Shown here: positions 18,493 through 27,550 of the stretch, one piece after another
Layout of the letters: each line of letters begins with the position of its first letter
Position numbering within the stretch: position 1 is the stretch's first letter
Source: Candidatus Phytoplasma ziziphi
Lineage (GTDB): Bacteria > Bacillota_I > Bacilli_A > Acholeplasmatales > Acholeplasmataceae
Direction of reading: 5' to 3'
Assembly: GCF_003640545.1 (NCBI RefSeq)
Contig: NZ_CP025121.1
Span: 248,001 to 312,000 of the forward strand
Length of the DNA: 64,000 bases
Program-made: the position numbers and the translations under genes
The notes under the pieces: model-generated
The model's input: the letters and a program-made list of their open reading frames with translations, nothing else
The model's database searches: none
What the model was told of the DNA's origin: nothing

Positions 18493-18831
18493 TTAAGAGA
18501 TTATAAAAATTTTTATTTCTTTTGGAATTGTTAGTAAACGTTTGACATTTTTTTTATTTAAAAATAATTTTTTTGTTTTCATATTAAACTTATAATTATA
18601 TTTATTTTCCGTTTTGTTTGTAAATTGAATTTCAAAAGATAAATCTTGTTTAAACCGTCTTATTTATTTTAAGAGTTCGCGGCATTCAAAAATGGAATTA
18701 TAATTGAGATAAAATATATTATTTTTAAAATTAAAATTGTTTTGATTTTGTTTATGTAATATCATTTTGAAAATTGAAAATGTTTTTAATAATTTAAAAT
18801 ATTCCTTCAATATAAATTTTTGAGTTTGCAT
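18493..18831 (-). pseudogene. unknown gene interrupted by one TAA
   Basis: On the minus strand 55 codons from ATG at 18831 (MQTQKFILKEYFKLLKTFSI to ECRELLK) reach a TAA at 18666-18664, and the same frame stays open for 56 more codons (IRRFKQDLSF to IKIFIIS). Over 110 codons with a single stop is unusual in DNA this AT-rich, so a lysine-rich protein gene with a nonsense mutation is likely. No family recognised. No good ribosome site. Confidence 0.4.
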
Positions 18832-19291
18832 TTTAACAATTTATTTTTCGTTTTTATTCCCCTTTGTCTCTGAGTTTTGACAATAAAAACATTAAACTCA
18901 ATTTTTAGTTTTTGCTTTTGATTTTATAGGGTTATTTTAAATATTGTTTCTATTTTGAACTTATAAAGGGAAACAACGCAAATAAATAATAACAAAATAT
19001 ATTAATAATAATATTTATAATTTTTATAATGATTTGACTTTTTTATATAAGATAATATTAAAAAACAATTTACAAATTTTTATTTTAAAAGTTAAAAAAA
19101 CTTTTTTAACTTAAATAAAATTAAGAAAAGGAATTAAATTATAAATATGAATTCTCAAACAAAAAAAATATGTTTTTGTAAAATCCTTAAGGCGAACTTA
19201 TTCAAAAAGCGAAACTTTTTAAAATAGAAAAAATATTAAAAGATTAATTTTTAAATTAATTCCTTTCATTGTTTTTATTTGTTTTTTGTCG
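18832..19291. other. gene-free stretch
   Basis: Near 19147 a short start MNSQTKKICFCK weakly recalls MKSQTKKQTKNK of the PMU gene at 23922 and may be a scrap of it. Otherwise nothing. Confidence 0.35.
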
Positions 19292-19634
19292 AAAATAAAA
19301 TTTAATAAAAAGGTCTTACACTTATATATATCCTGAAAAAGACAAAAAAGAGCAAATTATATTTTGCCTTAGAATAGATGTTTTTAAATTGTTTTGTTAT
19401 TTTTATGCATAATTTAGGCATTAAAAAAATTAAATTTTATTTCATTTTTTTTAATTTTATTTAAAATAAAATTTAATAAAAATGTCTTACACTTATATAT
19501 ACCCTGAAAAAGACAAAAAAGAGTAAATTATATTTTGCCTTAGAATAGATGTTTTTTAAATTGTTTTGTTGTTTTTATGCATAATTTAGGCATTAAAAAA
19601 AATTAAATTTTATTTCATTTTTTTTAATTTTGTT
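19292..19634. repeat. tandem duplication, two copies of about 171 bp
   Basis: The segment around GTCTTACACTTATATATA recurs exactly 171 bp later (19313 and 19484) with only a few differences, covering about 19292-19462 and 19463-19634. It abuts the 3' end of the transposase relic, so it may be a duplicated insertion-sequence end. Confidence 0.75.
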
Positions 19635-19635
19635 T

Positions 19636-20562
19636 TTATTTTGTTAATTGGCAATAAGAATTGGGATTTCGATAATTTAGTTTTTGATAAATCCAATTAT
19701 TGTTATAATAAAAAATAAAATCATTGATTTTTGTTTTTAATAAATTAAAAGATAATGATTCTAAATTAGGATTTTCTTGAAAAATAATTGATTTCATTAA
19801 ACCAAAGAAAGATTCAATCATTGCGTTATCGTTCGGTTCAGCTAAATGAGACATACTTAAAATATAATTTTGATTTAATAAATATTTTTGAAATTTAATG
19901 CTACGATAGATGTTTCCTTGGTCAAAATGAATCAGACAATTTGACGATTTAGTTTTAATTTGATCAAAAGTGTCATAAACTAGTTTAGAATTAGAATGTT
20001 TACTGAAATTGAAAGAAATAACCTTGCGATTAAATGAATCTAAAATTAAAGATAAATAAAGAATACCATCTTTTGTTTTAAATTGGGTAATATCAGTAAA
20101 TAATTTAGTTTTTGGTTTTAAACTATAATAATTTTTGTTTCTTTTATTAATGATATTTGGAACTAATTGAAAACGAGATAAAATCGGATGTTTTTGTTTT
20201 TTAGGTTTTAAAATACATAACCAATTATTCTTTTTCATGATTCGATAAATAATTTGATAATTTAAATTAGTTTTATATTTTAAATTATATAAAAAACATA
20301 TTTTCTTAGAACCAAAATAAAATTTGTTTTTAATGCATAATTCTTTTATTCTTTGTTCTAATATTTTTTATTGTTCTAATTTTTTTTTTTTTTGATTTTA
20401 AAATTGTTTTTAGTTCGATAATAAGTTGTTTTTGATAAATTAAATAAAATCAACATTTCTTTAATGTTGATTTTATTTTTATATTTTTCAATTAAATTAA
20501 TTAAATATTCTTTTGGATAATTAAAATTTTGAATAATTTCTTTTTGTAAATTGTTTAAATTT
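19636..20562 (-). pseudogene. tra5: IS3-family transposase (tra5-type), frameshifted
   Basis: The C-terminal 200 codons (start MKKNNWLCILKPKKQKHPIL) contain the rve catalytic core with all three acidic residues visible: TDITQFK, HFDQGNIY and AMIESFFG. Upstream on the minus strand the N-terminal part is recognisable but in other frames (NYPKEYLINLIEKYKNKINI, then SKTTYYR), broken near a long A run at about 20385 and by a TAA. It is a paralogue of the transposase at 39757 and inactive as read. Confidence 0.8.
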
Positions 20563-20615
20563 ATGAATTAAATCCTTTATTAAAATTTATAAATATTATA
20601 TAATTTTTCTCAATT

Positions 20616-21030
20616 TTATTCTAAAATTTTAATTATTTTTGAATTTAATTTTGTTCTCGATTTGAAATCTTGAAAGTTGATAAATGGTTTTTGATTGCGT
20701 TCATTGATAATTTCAGTTGCTTTTTCGATACCTAAGCCATCAAGAGATGTAAAAGGTAATAAAAGATGTTGATTATCAATAATTTTGAAATTGGATATTT
20801 CTGATTCATTAATATCAATTGGTAAAAAATTAATATTTTGATTTTTAGATTCTAAAACCAATTCTAAATTAATTAAGAGAGAATTCTCTTTAGCTGTTTT
20901 TTTCACTTTTTTCCTTAATTTAATTACTTCTTTTTCTATTTCTGATATTGGTTTTAAGGATAATTGGTAATTAAATTGGTCTAATTTAGTTGAAAAATGA
21001 ATTGAATAGAAAAGGATTGGAAAATAGTGA
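20616..21030 (-). pseudogene. C-terminal fragment of DNA polymerase III PolC
   Basis: The minus-strand frame is open from the PMU border and reads VHYFPILFYSIHFSTKLDQF, then a charged helix, INFLPIDINESEISNF, HLLLPFTSLDGLGIEKATEI and SRTKLNSKIIKILE. This order matches the C-terminal part of the Gram-positive replicative polymerase PolC (YPieFYaayFs.r.ddFd, ...GLG...A..Iv). The last dozen or so residues of a normal PolC are missing, and the front end is cut off by the terminal repeat at 21031, so it is a dead fragment. An in-frame ATG at 20906 would allow a 96-residue product. Confidence 0.7.
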
Positions 21031-21062
21031 ACTGTTCCAAAAGTTTAGACACTTTTTATTTT
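21031..21062 (+). repeat. PMU left terminal inverted repeat
   Basis: Exact inverse of 40997-41028 over 32 bp. It interrupts the polC fragment. Confidence 0.92.
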
Positions 21063-21075
21063 TTAAAAAATCTTT

Positions 21076-21104
21076 AAGACTAACTATTAAGTTAGTCTTT
21101 TTTT
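21076..21104 (+). terminator. hairpin inside the PMU left end
   Basis: AAGACTAAC / GTTAGTCTT with loop TATTAA and a T-run. It would stop outside transcription from entering the element, a common arrangement at transposon ends. Confidence 0.7.
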
Positions 21105-21166
21105 GTGTTTCAAGACTAAAAAAAATTTCATATCTTTTCTAAAAACGTTTTTTAGAAAGGCATTAA

Positions 21167-21772
21167 ATGTTAAAGAGACAAGAATTATTTAAAGATTTTT
21201 TAAAAAATAAAAAGAATTTAACAATTCGTTATCAACTAATCGATTTACATTTGCCATTAGTAAATAAATTAGTTAAGCAATTTAAATATTATCCGCGTGT
21301 CCTTCAAAAAGAGGATTTATACCAAGAAGGGATTTTAGGATTAATCAAAGCCCTCAATAATTACGAAGATTTAGGTTATAACTTCATTTCTTACGCAACT
21401 CCAACTATCAAATCGGAAATCAGAGAATTAATAAGAAAAAGTCATTCTCCTTCAATTCCTCAAAAAACTCATAAAACTAATAATCCTTCTTTTCAAGAAG
21501 AAAAACATACATGGCATTGTCAAATTCTTAACCCTCATCAATTATGGTTAAAACAAGTTAATCATGAAATTTTTTTAAAAAAAATGAAAGTTAAGTTAAG
21601 CAAAACCGAATTCAAAATTATCCATTTAAGTTTTGGTGTTCCTTTAGGGAATATCAATGAAGATTATCAAAGATGTTATACCAACACCGAAATTGCTGAA
21701 AAACTTAATTTATCTTTAAAACAAGTAAAAAACATTAAAAACATCACTATCAAAAAATTAAAAAAACGTTAA
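21167..21772 (+). CDS. PMU-encoded sigma-70 family factor
   Basis: The 201-residue protein has region 2 (LVKQFKYYPRVLQKEDLYQE then GILGLIKALNNYEDLGYNFI, with the family's eDLyQeG..gL..A...yd...g..F..Y) and region 4 (KLSKTEFKIIHLSFG then NTEIAEKLNLSLKQVKNI, a helix-turn-helix). Region 1 and most of region 3 are absent. It would direct RNA polymerase to element promoters; the genes it serves are unknown. It is first in the PMU, reading inward, with RBS GAAAGG 8 bp upstream and a terminator after. It corresponds to the PMU gene often called rpoF/sigF. Confidence 0.88.
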   Translation: MLKRQELFKDFLKNKKNLTIRYQLIDLHLPLVNKLVKQFKYYPRVLQKEDLYQEGILGLIKALNNYEDLGYNFISYATPTIKSEIRELIRKSHSPSIPQKTHKTNNPSFQEEKHTWHCQILNPHQLWLKQVNHEIFLKKMKVKLSKTEFKIIHLSFGVPLGNINEDYQRCYTNTEIAEKLNLSLKQVKNIKNITIKKLKKR

Positions 21773-21831
21773 CCTTTCTCGTCCGTAATGACTTTAAACT
21801 AGTTATTCAAAACAATAAAAAAATAAAAACC

Positions 21832-21860
21832 AGATTACTTTCAAAGTAATCTTTTTTTGT
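21832..21860 (+). terminator. terminator after the PMU sigma gene
   Basis: AGATTACTT / AAGTAATCT stem with a tiny loop and a run of seven T. Confidence 0.8.
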
Positions 21861-22004
21861 ATCAAAGCCCAACATAAAATTTTTGAAACAACAGTAATAA
21901 ACGATTCCAACATCAACAAATCAGATAGTCTTAAATACATTTGTTTTCAAAAATTTTATCTATAAATAAATAAAAAATATATCAAAAAGAAGGAAAAATA
22001 AAAT

Positions 22005-22338
22005 ATGTTAAATAAAGTTCAATTAATTGGTCGTATCACTCATGATCTTGACAAACAATATACTTAAGGTTAACAATGAACAAGTCCCTAAAATAGATTT
22101 TCAATTAGCGGTTAACCAAAACAAAGACAAAGTACAATATATTCCTTGTGTGGTTTTTAGAACCCAAGCTGACAACATGAAAAAATACTTACATAAAGGA
22201 TCTAAAATTTATCTAGAAGGGACATTATCTGTCCAAAAATACACCAACAACGAAGGTCAAAAGAAAACAAATACAAAAGTAATCGTACATAATGTCATCT
22301 TTTTAGACAATAAACCTCAAGAAACTTTACCTTTTTAA
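22005..22338 (+). pseudogene. ssb: single-stranded DNA-binding protein, frameshifted
   Basis: ATG at 22005, behind RBS AAGGAAA, gives the proper SSB start MLNKVQLIGRITHDLDKQYT and then TAA at 22065. One T fewer in ACTTAAGG would continue as KVNNEQVPKIDFQLAVNQ to an SSB body (YIPCVVFRTQADNMKKYLHK, GSKIYLEGTLSVQKYTN) ending GTTPF-like as ETLPF at 22338: about 110 residues, the phytoplasma PMU size. The shorter frame from 22027 lacks the first strand of the OB fold. SSB coats single strands during replication or recombination of the element. Confidence 0.8.
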
Positions 22339-22382
22339 AACAATAAATTCATAAAACTCAATAATAATCAAATAAACTTAAT

Positions 22383-22413
22383 AAAGACCTGAGCGTTAAC
22401 TCAGGTCTTTTAT
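22383..22413 (+). terminator. terminator after PMU ssb
   Basis: AAAGACCTGAG / CTCAGGTCTTT with loop CGTTAA, then TATTTT. Confidence 0.88.
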
Positions 22414-22611
22414 TTTAAATCATTTAATTATTTTTAGTCAAAAAAATCTAAAAAATAATTAATGCAATTTAAAATTAAAATTAAAAAATTTATGATTTTT
22501 GATATATTAATAATTTATACATTTAACAAAAACCATCCAGTTCAAAAGTAATAGGTGATAAAAGAAAAAAATTTTTTTTATTATTTAAAAAAAAGGAGTT
22601 AATAAGGTCAA

Positions 22612-22881
22612 ATGACTAAAAAAATAACATATCTAGCCGACGGCAAATATATTCATCATTATATTCACGAATTTAATGACAAAGGTCAAAAAATTAAAGA
22701 AATAACATATCAACCCGACGGCGAAACTATTCATTATATTTCCGAATTTAATGACAAAGGTCAAATGATTAAAGAAATATTTTATTGTATCGACGGCGAA
22801 ACTATTGATTGTATTGAAGAATTTAATGACAAAGGTCGAATAATTAAAAAAATAATATATCGATATGAAAACAAAAATTAA
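22612..22881 (+). CDS. DUF2963 repeat protein
   Basis: The 89-residue product consists of three tandem units of about 28 residues, each YxxDGxxIxxIxEFNDKGQxIKEIxY. DUF2963 repeats occur in many phytoplasma PMU proteins; their role is unknown. No signal peptide or membrane segment. RBS AAAAGGAG is 14 bp upstream. The last 17 bases overlap the next gene. Confidence 0.75.
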   Translation: MTKKITYLADGKYIHHYIHEFNDKGQKIKEITYQPDGETIHYISEFNDKGQMIKEIFYCIDGETIDCIEEFNDKGRIIKKIIYRYENKN

Positions 22882-23113
22882 TTATTTTGATAATATCATT
22901 TGTTTATTGATGGGGATGATAATCGCCATTTTCGTATATATTCAATTTATAGAAAAAACACCTGCTAATTCTAATATAGAAAATATACCTTCAAATTCTA
23001 ATTTCCAAGAACCGATTACTATTTTCAAAGATAAAATTATTGAAAAAGAGATTATTAAAGAAATTGAAAAACCTGTTATTCAAGACCAAGACATTAAAAG
23101 GTTCAAATTTTAG
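22865..23113 (+). CDS. small membrane-anchored hypothetical protein
   Basis: The 82 residues have one membrane segment (about 9-27, IICLLMGMIIAIFVYI) and a polar, glutamate/lysine-rich tail. The start overlaps the DUF2963 gene and has no clear ribosome site, so translational coupling is likely. The tail after 23113 contains a scrap (AAAATTTTTACCATCGTTTCA at 23210-23230) that matches the 5' part of the gene at 23922, suggesting local rearrangement. Confidence 0.5.
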   Translation: MKTKINYFDNIICLLMGMIIAIFVYIQFIEKTPANSNIENIPSNSNFQEPITIFKDKIIEKEIIKEIEKPVIQDQDIKRFKF

Positions 23114-23311
23114 AAAAACTATAAAAAAATAAAAACAACAACTACCCATAATCTCACCAATAAAAACATCAATCAAGAAATCATTATTAAAAATTATGAG
23201 TAGAATTAAAATTTTTACCATCGTTTCACATCATTAAATTTTAAGCGAAACTCTATTTTAATTTAAATAACAATAATTTTCAAAAAAAATCAAAAAAGGA
23301 GAAACCCAAAA

Positions 23312-23602
23312 ATGACTAAAAAAGAATTAATTAAAAAAATCGCTTTATCCAACAAAACTTCTGCAACTAAAACAGAAGAATTTTATAACTCATTTGAGAA
23401 CGCTCTAATTGAAGCTATCACATCCAACGAAGAAGTAATTTTATCCCCTCAAATTGGTAAATTCAAATTAAAAGCAAGAAAAGCATATGTAGGTAAAAAC
23501 CCCAAAACAGGAAAAAAACTAGAAATACCTGCAAAAACGGTAGTAACTTTCAAATTATCTAAAACCATTAAAGATAAAGTGAAAGATTTAAAATTAGAAT
23601 AA
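23312..23602 (+). CDS. HU/IHF family DNA-binding protein
   Basis: The 96-residue protein is a histone-like protein that bends DNA. It starts MTKKELIKKIALSNKTSATK (dimer helices) and contains the ILSPQIGKFKLKARKAYVG turn, the arm KNPKTGKKLEIPAKTVVTFK (family: RNPrTGe.i.ipa...p.Fk), and ends LSKTIKDKVKDLKLE. Perfect RBS AAAAAGGAG 11 bp upstream. A standard PMU gene (called himA or hup), probably needed for replication or recombination of the element. Confidence 0.93.
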   Translation: MTKKELIKKIALSNKTSATKTEEFYNSFENALIEAITSNEEVILSPQIGKFKLKARKAYVGKNPKTGKKLEIPAKTVVTFKLSKTIKDKVKDLKLE

Positions 23603-23631
23603 ACAAATATCAAACAAAAGGAGAAAAAAAT

Positions 23632-23919
23632 ATGAATAAAATCATTAAGAAAAAACCAAAATCTAATACTAACGAAACAAATCACAACCAAAAAATAAAA
23701 ACAATGACTAACCCTAAACAAGAAAATATAACTATTGTCCCAACAAAAAAATGCAATTTATTAAAAAAAATCACTCACACAACTATGTTTATTTTATATT
23801 TTATGGCAATTACTTTCTATTTTATGGTTATTTACTATGAAAATAAAATTCCTTGGTTTACTACAGGAATCAATAATTTTATCAACTTAATTAAATCAAT
23901 AATCCCAGGAGGAAAATAA
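23632..23919 (+). CDS. small PMU membrane protein
   Basis: The 95 residues have a polar N-terminal half, one to two membrane segments from about 48 (MFILYFMAITFYFMVIYY) and a short tail ending in IIPGGK. RBS AAAAGGAG 10 bp upstream. Followed at 3 bp by the next gene, so it is one operon with HU. Function not known. Confidence 0.6.
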   Translation: MNKIIKKKPKSNTNETNHNQKIKTMTNPKQENITIVPTKKCNLLKKITHTTMFILYFMAITFYFMVIYYENKIPWFTTGINNFINLIKSIIPGGK

Positions 23920-23921
23920 TT

Positions 23922-24542
23922 ATGAAATCACAAACAAAAAAACAAACAAAAAATAAAATTTTTACCATTTTAGTAGTTTTTATTAGTTTATTTTTTACCA
24001 TCGTTTCAATTACTGCTTTACAAAATTACTTCGCCCGACAAAGAAAAGAAAAAATTTCATTGTTAGATAAATTCCCTTTGTTTAATGTTGAACGAACTAA
24101 AGGAAATAACGAGGATAAAATTCTTATACCTCTTCCTATACCAAACTTCAAACCAAGCAAATATCAACATTTAATCGAAATGGAACATAAAGCTGTACTT
24201 AACACAAATGGAGTAGAAATGGATCCTTTATATTTAAAAATAACTTCTTCATATGATACTAAAACAACTTTTGAAAATCCGACAAATTTTTTTAATTTAT
24301 CAATGAAAGTTAATAATAATGAATATGATGAATCTCAACGTCCTTTAACGGCTTTAAAAGAAGGAAATGGAACTATAACAATCCAAATCGGTATCGAACA
24401 AAAAGAAATTATTAAAGAAACTATCGATGGAAAAAAACCTGAATTAGACTTAATTTTTGATTACGAATTAGTTGATTCTAAAGGCAATTCTTTCAGTGGC
24501 GGCAATCAAACTATTAAAACCTCAATTGTTCAAACAGCTTAA
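23922..24542 (+). CDS. PMU exported protein with N-terminal anchor
   Basis: The 206 residues include a signal anchor at about 12-33 (IFTILVVFISLFFTIVSITA) and an outside domain rich in beta-strand pattern (LKITSSYDTKTTF..., GTITIQIGIEQKEI...). RBS CCAGGAGG sits inside the end of the previous gene. The stop at 24542 is directly followed by a terminator. No family recognised; conserved in position before the AAA gene, as far as I recall, in other PMUs. Confidence 0.6.
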   Translation: MKSQTKKQTKNKIFTILVVFISLFFTIVSITALQNYFARQRKEKISLLDKFPLFNVERTKGNNEDKILIPLPIPNFKPSKYQHLIEMEHKAVLNTNGVEMDPLYLKITSSYDTKTTFENPTNFFNLSMKVNNNEYDESQRPLTALKEGNGTITIQIGIEQKEIIKETIDGKKPELDLIFDYELVDSKGNSFSGGNQTIKTSIVQTA

Positions 24543-24551
24543 TTGATTAAT

Positions 24552-24581
24552 AAAGACCAAGTTTTTCTTGGTCTTTTTTTT
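24552..24581 (+). terminator. terminator of the HU operon
   Basis: AAAGACCAAG / CTTGGTCTTT with loop TTTTT and a T-run. It lies before the AAA gene, so an in-frame TTG start at 24543 for that gene is unlikely. Confidence 0.85.
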
Positions 24582-24602
24582 ATGAGAAAGGAAAATAACC
24601 GA

Positions 24603-25805
24603 ATGAAAAAGCAAATCGAACAAAAACCACTTTCAAAACATTTAATGATAACCATCATTATCTTATTTTTTTGTTTTTCTCTAGGAACTTATGTTTGGAT
24701 TCATCACCAAACTTTAATCGAAACAGAAAAACAAATAACAGAGCATCAACAAGTAATCAAAACACTTCAAAAGCAAAATGTAGATGTAACCAAAAAAATA
24801 GAACAACAAAATGTAGATATAACCAAAAAAATAGAACAACAAAATAAGCAAGAATCACAAACTTTATTAGAAAACCGATCCTCTGCAATATCAAACTTTG
24901 AAGAAGATAAAAATCAATTCCAACCTACTAATCCCCAAAAATTTCCAACTTTTGATAAATTAATTGGGTTTAAACAAGAATTAAAAGCAGTCAAAGGTTT
25001 TATTGATTATCTTAAAAATCAAGAAAACTATCAAGGTATTGGTGACGTGGAACCTCCATTAGGTATCTTGTTATACGGAGTTCCAGGAACAGGAAAAACA
25101 ACTTTAGCAAGAGCCTTAGCCAAAGAAACCAAACTCCCATTCTTTGAAGTAAGTAGCTCTTTATTTTCACAAAAATATAAAGGCTTAGCTCCGCAAATGG
25201 TTAAAGATTTATTTGAAGCAGCTAGACGCGAAGTAGACAAAAACAATGGCGCCATTATCTTTTTAGATGAATGCGAAACTATTTTTACAGATTTAGGTAC
25301 CTTAGAAGCAGGGTCTGAAATTGCCAATGTGGTTAACCAATTCAAAACTGAAATGACATCATTTGAAAACAACCCTGAAAAACCTATTTTCATTATCGGC
25401 GCGACCAACCACGAGGACCAAATCGATGAAGCCATCAAATCAAGATTCACTTACAACATCGAAGTAAAACCTGGTAACAAAGCTGAACGTCAACAATTTT
25501 TAGAATTCTTAATCAAAAGAAGAAAAAACCCTTATAGCGACGAAGCTAAAAAATACTTATTTGAAGTGATTAATGAAGCTTTAGAAAGATTACCACATCA
25601 TCAACAATTCTTAAAAGCTAATCGTACTTTAGAAAATATTTTAAAAACAACAGTAATCGTCTTCGCTCAAAATAGAGGAACTGGCGAAAATAAAAGAAAT
25701 GAAATCAATCAAGAAGATTTAAAACAAGCTTATCAAATGATCGTTTCCCAAAACATCGAAACATTAGATCAAATCGAAAATCAAAAGAAAGGAGAAACTA
25801 AATAA
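24603..25805 (+). CDS. membrane-anchored AAA+ ATPase (FtsH-like, no protease domain)
   Basis: The 400 residues from ATG 24603 have RBS GAAAGGA 10 bp upstream (an ATG at 24582 lies before it). Order: a membrane segment (about 14-33), a coiled coil with two copies of QQNVDVTKKIE, and an AAA core with Walker A GVPGTGKTT, Walker B IIFLDECET and the region IKSRFTYNI. The ATPase resembles FtsH, but there is no HEAGH zinc motif and the protein ends soon after the lid, so it can remodel but not degrade proteins. PMU homologues are often annotated hflB. The 4-bp ATGA-type overlap with the next gene suggests coupled translation and a joint complex. Confidence 0.85.
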   Translation: MKKQIEQKPLSKHLMITIIILFFCFSLGTYVWIHHQTLIETEKQITEHQQVIKTLQKQNVDVTKKIEQQNVDITKKIEQQNKQESQTLLENRSSAISNFEEDKNQFQPTNPQKFPTFDKLIGFKQELKAVKGFIDYLKNQENYQGIGDVEPPLGILLYGVPGTGKTTLARALAKETKLPFFEVSSSLFSQKYKGLAPQMVKDLFEAARREVDKNNGAIIFLDECETIFTDLGTLEAGSEIANVVNQFKTEMTSFENNPEKPIFIIGATNHEDQIDEAIKSRFTYNIEVKPGNKAERQQFLEFLIKRRKNPYSDEAKKYLFEVINEALERLPHHQQFLKANRTLENILKTTVIVFAQNRGTGENKRNEINQEDLKQAYQMIVSQNIETLDQIENQKKGETK

Positions 25806-27445
25806 TGTTAACACCACTAAATTTAATTAAAGGTTTTATTAACTTTAGAGCCTATTATACTTGGGCCATTACGGCCATCTCTATTTTTAGTATTTTCTTT
25901 TTCTTCAAAAGAAAATACGACAACACACATAACAACTACAGCACTACTTGGAAAGGCTATTTAGTTTATTTTTTAATTATTTTATTTCTTTTTAGTTTTA
26001 TTTATTTATCTTTTTTCAAAACACTACCATCATCTAAATATGTCGGCCAATTAATTGGGGAAATTGATAAAGCCATTGACAAATACGATGAAACTATTAA
26101 TAACTATAAAGGCCTTAAAAAAGACTGGGAAACCGAATTAAAAAAATGTGAAGATGAATTAAAAACATTATATGAAAAACAAGAAATTACTCAAGAACAA
26201 AAAGAAAAAATTAAAAAAATTTTAGAGCAAAACGAAGGAAAAATTAAAGAAATAAAAGACCAATTAAAAGATACTACAGACAATATCGCTATTTTAAAAG
26301 GACAACTTTTACAATTAGAACAAGATAAAGAAACTAAAGAAAAAGAAATTAAACAAAAACAAGAAGAAGAAAAATTAGCATCCCCTGATGATAAAATTAG
26401 ATTACAAGCACAAATCTCTAAATTACAATCCGAAAAATCAAAAATAATTGGCGAAATCGAAAAAATTGAATTTCAAATCGGCAAATTAGAAAACAAACAA
26501 AGTTCTCTAACAGAACAACTAGAACTCGCCGAAACCTTTAAAAAAGGATTAAAAGAAAAATTAAATAATTTATCAGAAAAATTTAAAGAACTATCAACAA
26601 TCATAACAACTTGGGAAGATCGCAAAGCTGAAATTCAAACTAACATCAACGAAGTTAACCAAAAATTAGAAGAAATAGGAACTGAACGAGATTTATATGG
26701 AATTCTAAAAAACAAATACCAAGACATGCACAATCGCTTGATTACCTATGAAAAAGAAAACGCATTAACTTTTGGAACTGCAACGAAAGCCGCTTTTAAA
26801 GCTTTTGATAAAATTACTGATTTATTCCCTGCTAAATTCGCTATTAAAACATTAGGAAAAACTATTAGTGTTAATCGAAAATTCGCTCAAGGAGCTGTTA
26901 AATCTGCTGTAGTTCTTCATGAAGGACATCGATTATGGCATATGTATAACGACGTAATTAATGAAAACAAAGAACATCCATTAATGATTACCAAAGAAAC
27001 TTTAGAAATGTATACTAAAGATATCGACCGCGATTTAGCCAGACTTAATGCCGACTACAAAGACTGTGAAAAGAAAAAAGAAGAATATAATAAAATAAAC
27101 AACGAAGCTTCTTGTAAAGAACAAATAAAAAACTGGCAACACCAAAACGACAAACAAAGTAGCGTCATCGAACAAGAATGGAAGGACTGGATCAAAGAAT
27201 ACGTCAAAATCAACGAGGAATTAGTAGATAAACTAAAAGAAGTTTCAGGTACGCGTGGGTTATACAATGATAAAGATAATTTAGAACAACAACTAGAAGA
27301 CAAAAACGTAGAAATCGAAACTGCAAAAGCCGTACTTAAAGAAAAAAATCCTAGTTATGCTCGCGCCCAAGCACGTTTTGAAGAGAAACAAAAAGCTAAA
27401 CGTCAAACAAAAATCCCTGAATTAGTTATTATCCCTAATAAATAA
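25805..27445 (+). CDS. PMU membrane coiled-coil protein (SMC-like)
   Basis: The 546 residues have two membrane segments near the start (about 15-34 and 52-73), then long coiled coils (about 90-310) rich in E, K, Q and I. A middle section without heptads (FGTATKAAFKAFDKITDLFP to LHEGHRLWHMYND) is followed by a second coiled coil. No ATP-binding motifs, so 'SMC' in other annotations refers only to the coiled coil. A 170-bp stretch (26419-26588) is nearly identical to part of the 27551 gene. Overlapping start with the AAA gene argues that the two work together at the membrane. Confidence 0.7.
   Translation: MLTPLNLIKGFINFRAYYTWAITAISIFSIFFFFKRKYDNTHNNYSTTWKGYLVYFLIILFLFSFIYLSFFKTLPSSKYVGQLIGEIDKAIDKYDETINNYKGLKKDWETELKKCEDELKTLYEKQEITQEQKEKIKKILEQNEGKIKEIKDQLKDTTDNIAILKGQLLQLEQDKETKEKEIKQKQEEEKLASPDDKIRLQAQISKLQSEKSKIIGEIEKIEFQIGKLENKQSSLTEQLELAETFKKGLKEKLNNLSEKFKELSTIITTWEDRKAEIQTNINEVNQKLEEIGTERDLYGILKNKYQDMHNRLITYEKENALTFGTATKAAFKAFDKITDLFPAKFAIKTLGKTISVNRKFAQGAVKSAVVLHEGHRLWHMYNDVINENKEHPLMITKETLEMYTKDIDRDLARLNADYKDCEKKKEEYNKINNEASCKEQIKNWQHQNDKQSSVIEQEWKDWIKEYVKINEELVDKLKEVSGTRGLYNDKDNLEQQLEDKNVEIETAKAVLKEKNPSYARAQARFEEKQKAKRQTKIPELVIIPNK
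26419..26588 (+). repeat. direct repeat shared by two coiled-coil genes, copy 1
   Basis: Nearly identical to 28442-28611 (encoding EKSKIIGEIEKIE..QIGKL and onward); only a few base changes in 170 bp, while flanking parts of the two genes differ. Points to recent recombination. Confidence 0.8.
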
Positions 27446-27481
27446 AAATCATTTTTTTAAAACATTTAATTCATAAATTTG

Positions 27482-27540
27482 TATAATAGTGATATATTCA
27501 TATTTCAATATTTAATAATAATCACTATTATCGGAAAGGA
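27482..27540 (+). promoter_or_regulatory. effector-operon promoter/operator with 11-bp inverted repeat
   Basis: TATAAT at 27482-27487 overlaps ATAATAGTGAT (27483-27493); the exact inverse ATCACTATTAT is at 27521-27531, then RBS GGAAAGGA. The 27-bp spacer equals that at 5759-5807. Either a regulator site at the transcription start or a 5' RNA hairpin next to the ribosome site. Confidence 0.7.
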
Positions 27541-27550
27541 AATGAAATTT

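Noticed and set aside
24543-24602. TTG start at 24543 for the AAA ATPase
   Set aside because: It lies in the terminator hairpin of the preceding operon; ATG 24603 has a good ribosome site.
25031-25450. 139-codon minus frame opposite the AAA ATPase
   Set aside because: Mirror of conserved P-loop codons; the plus strand carries all motifs.
27479-27550. Upstream extension of the coiled-coil gene to ATG 27479
   Set aside because: It would translate the TATAAT box and inverted repeat, and the ribosome site lies just before 27551.
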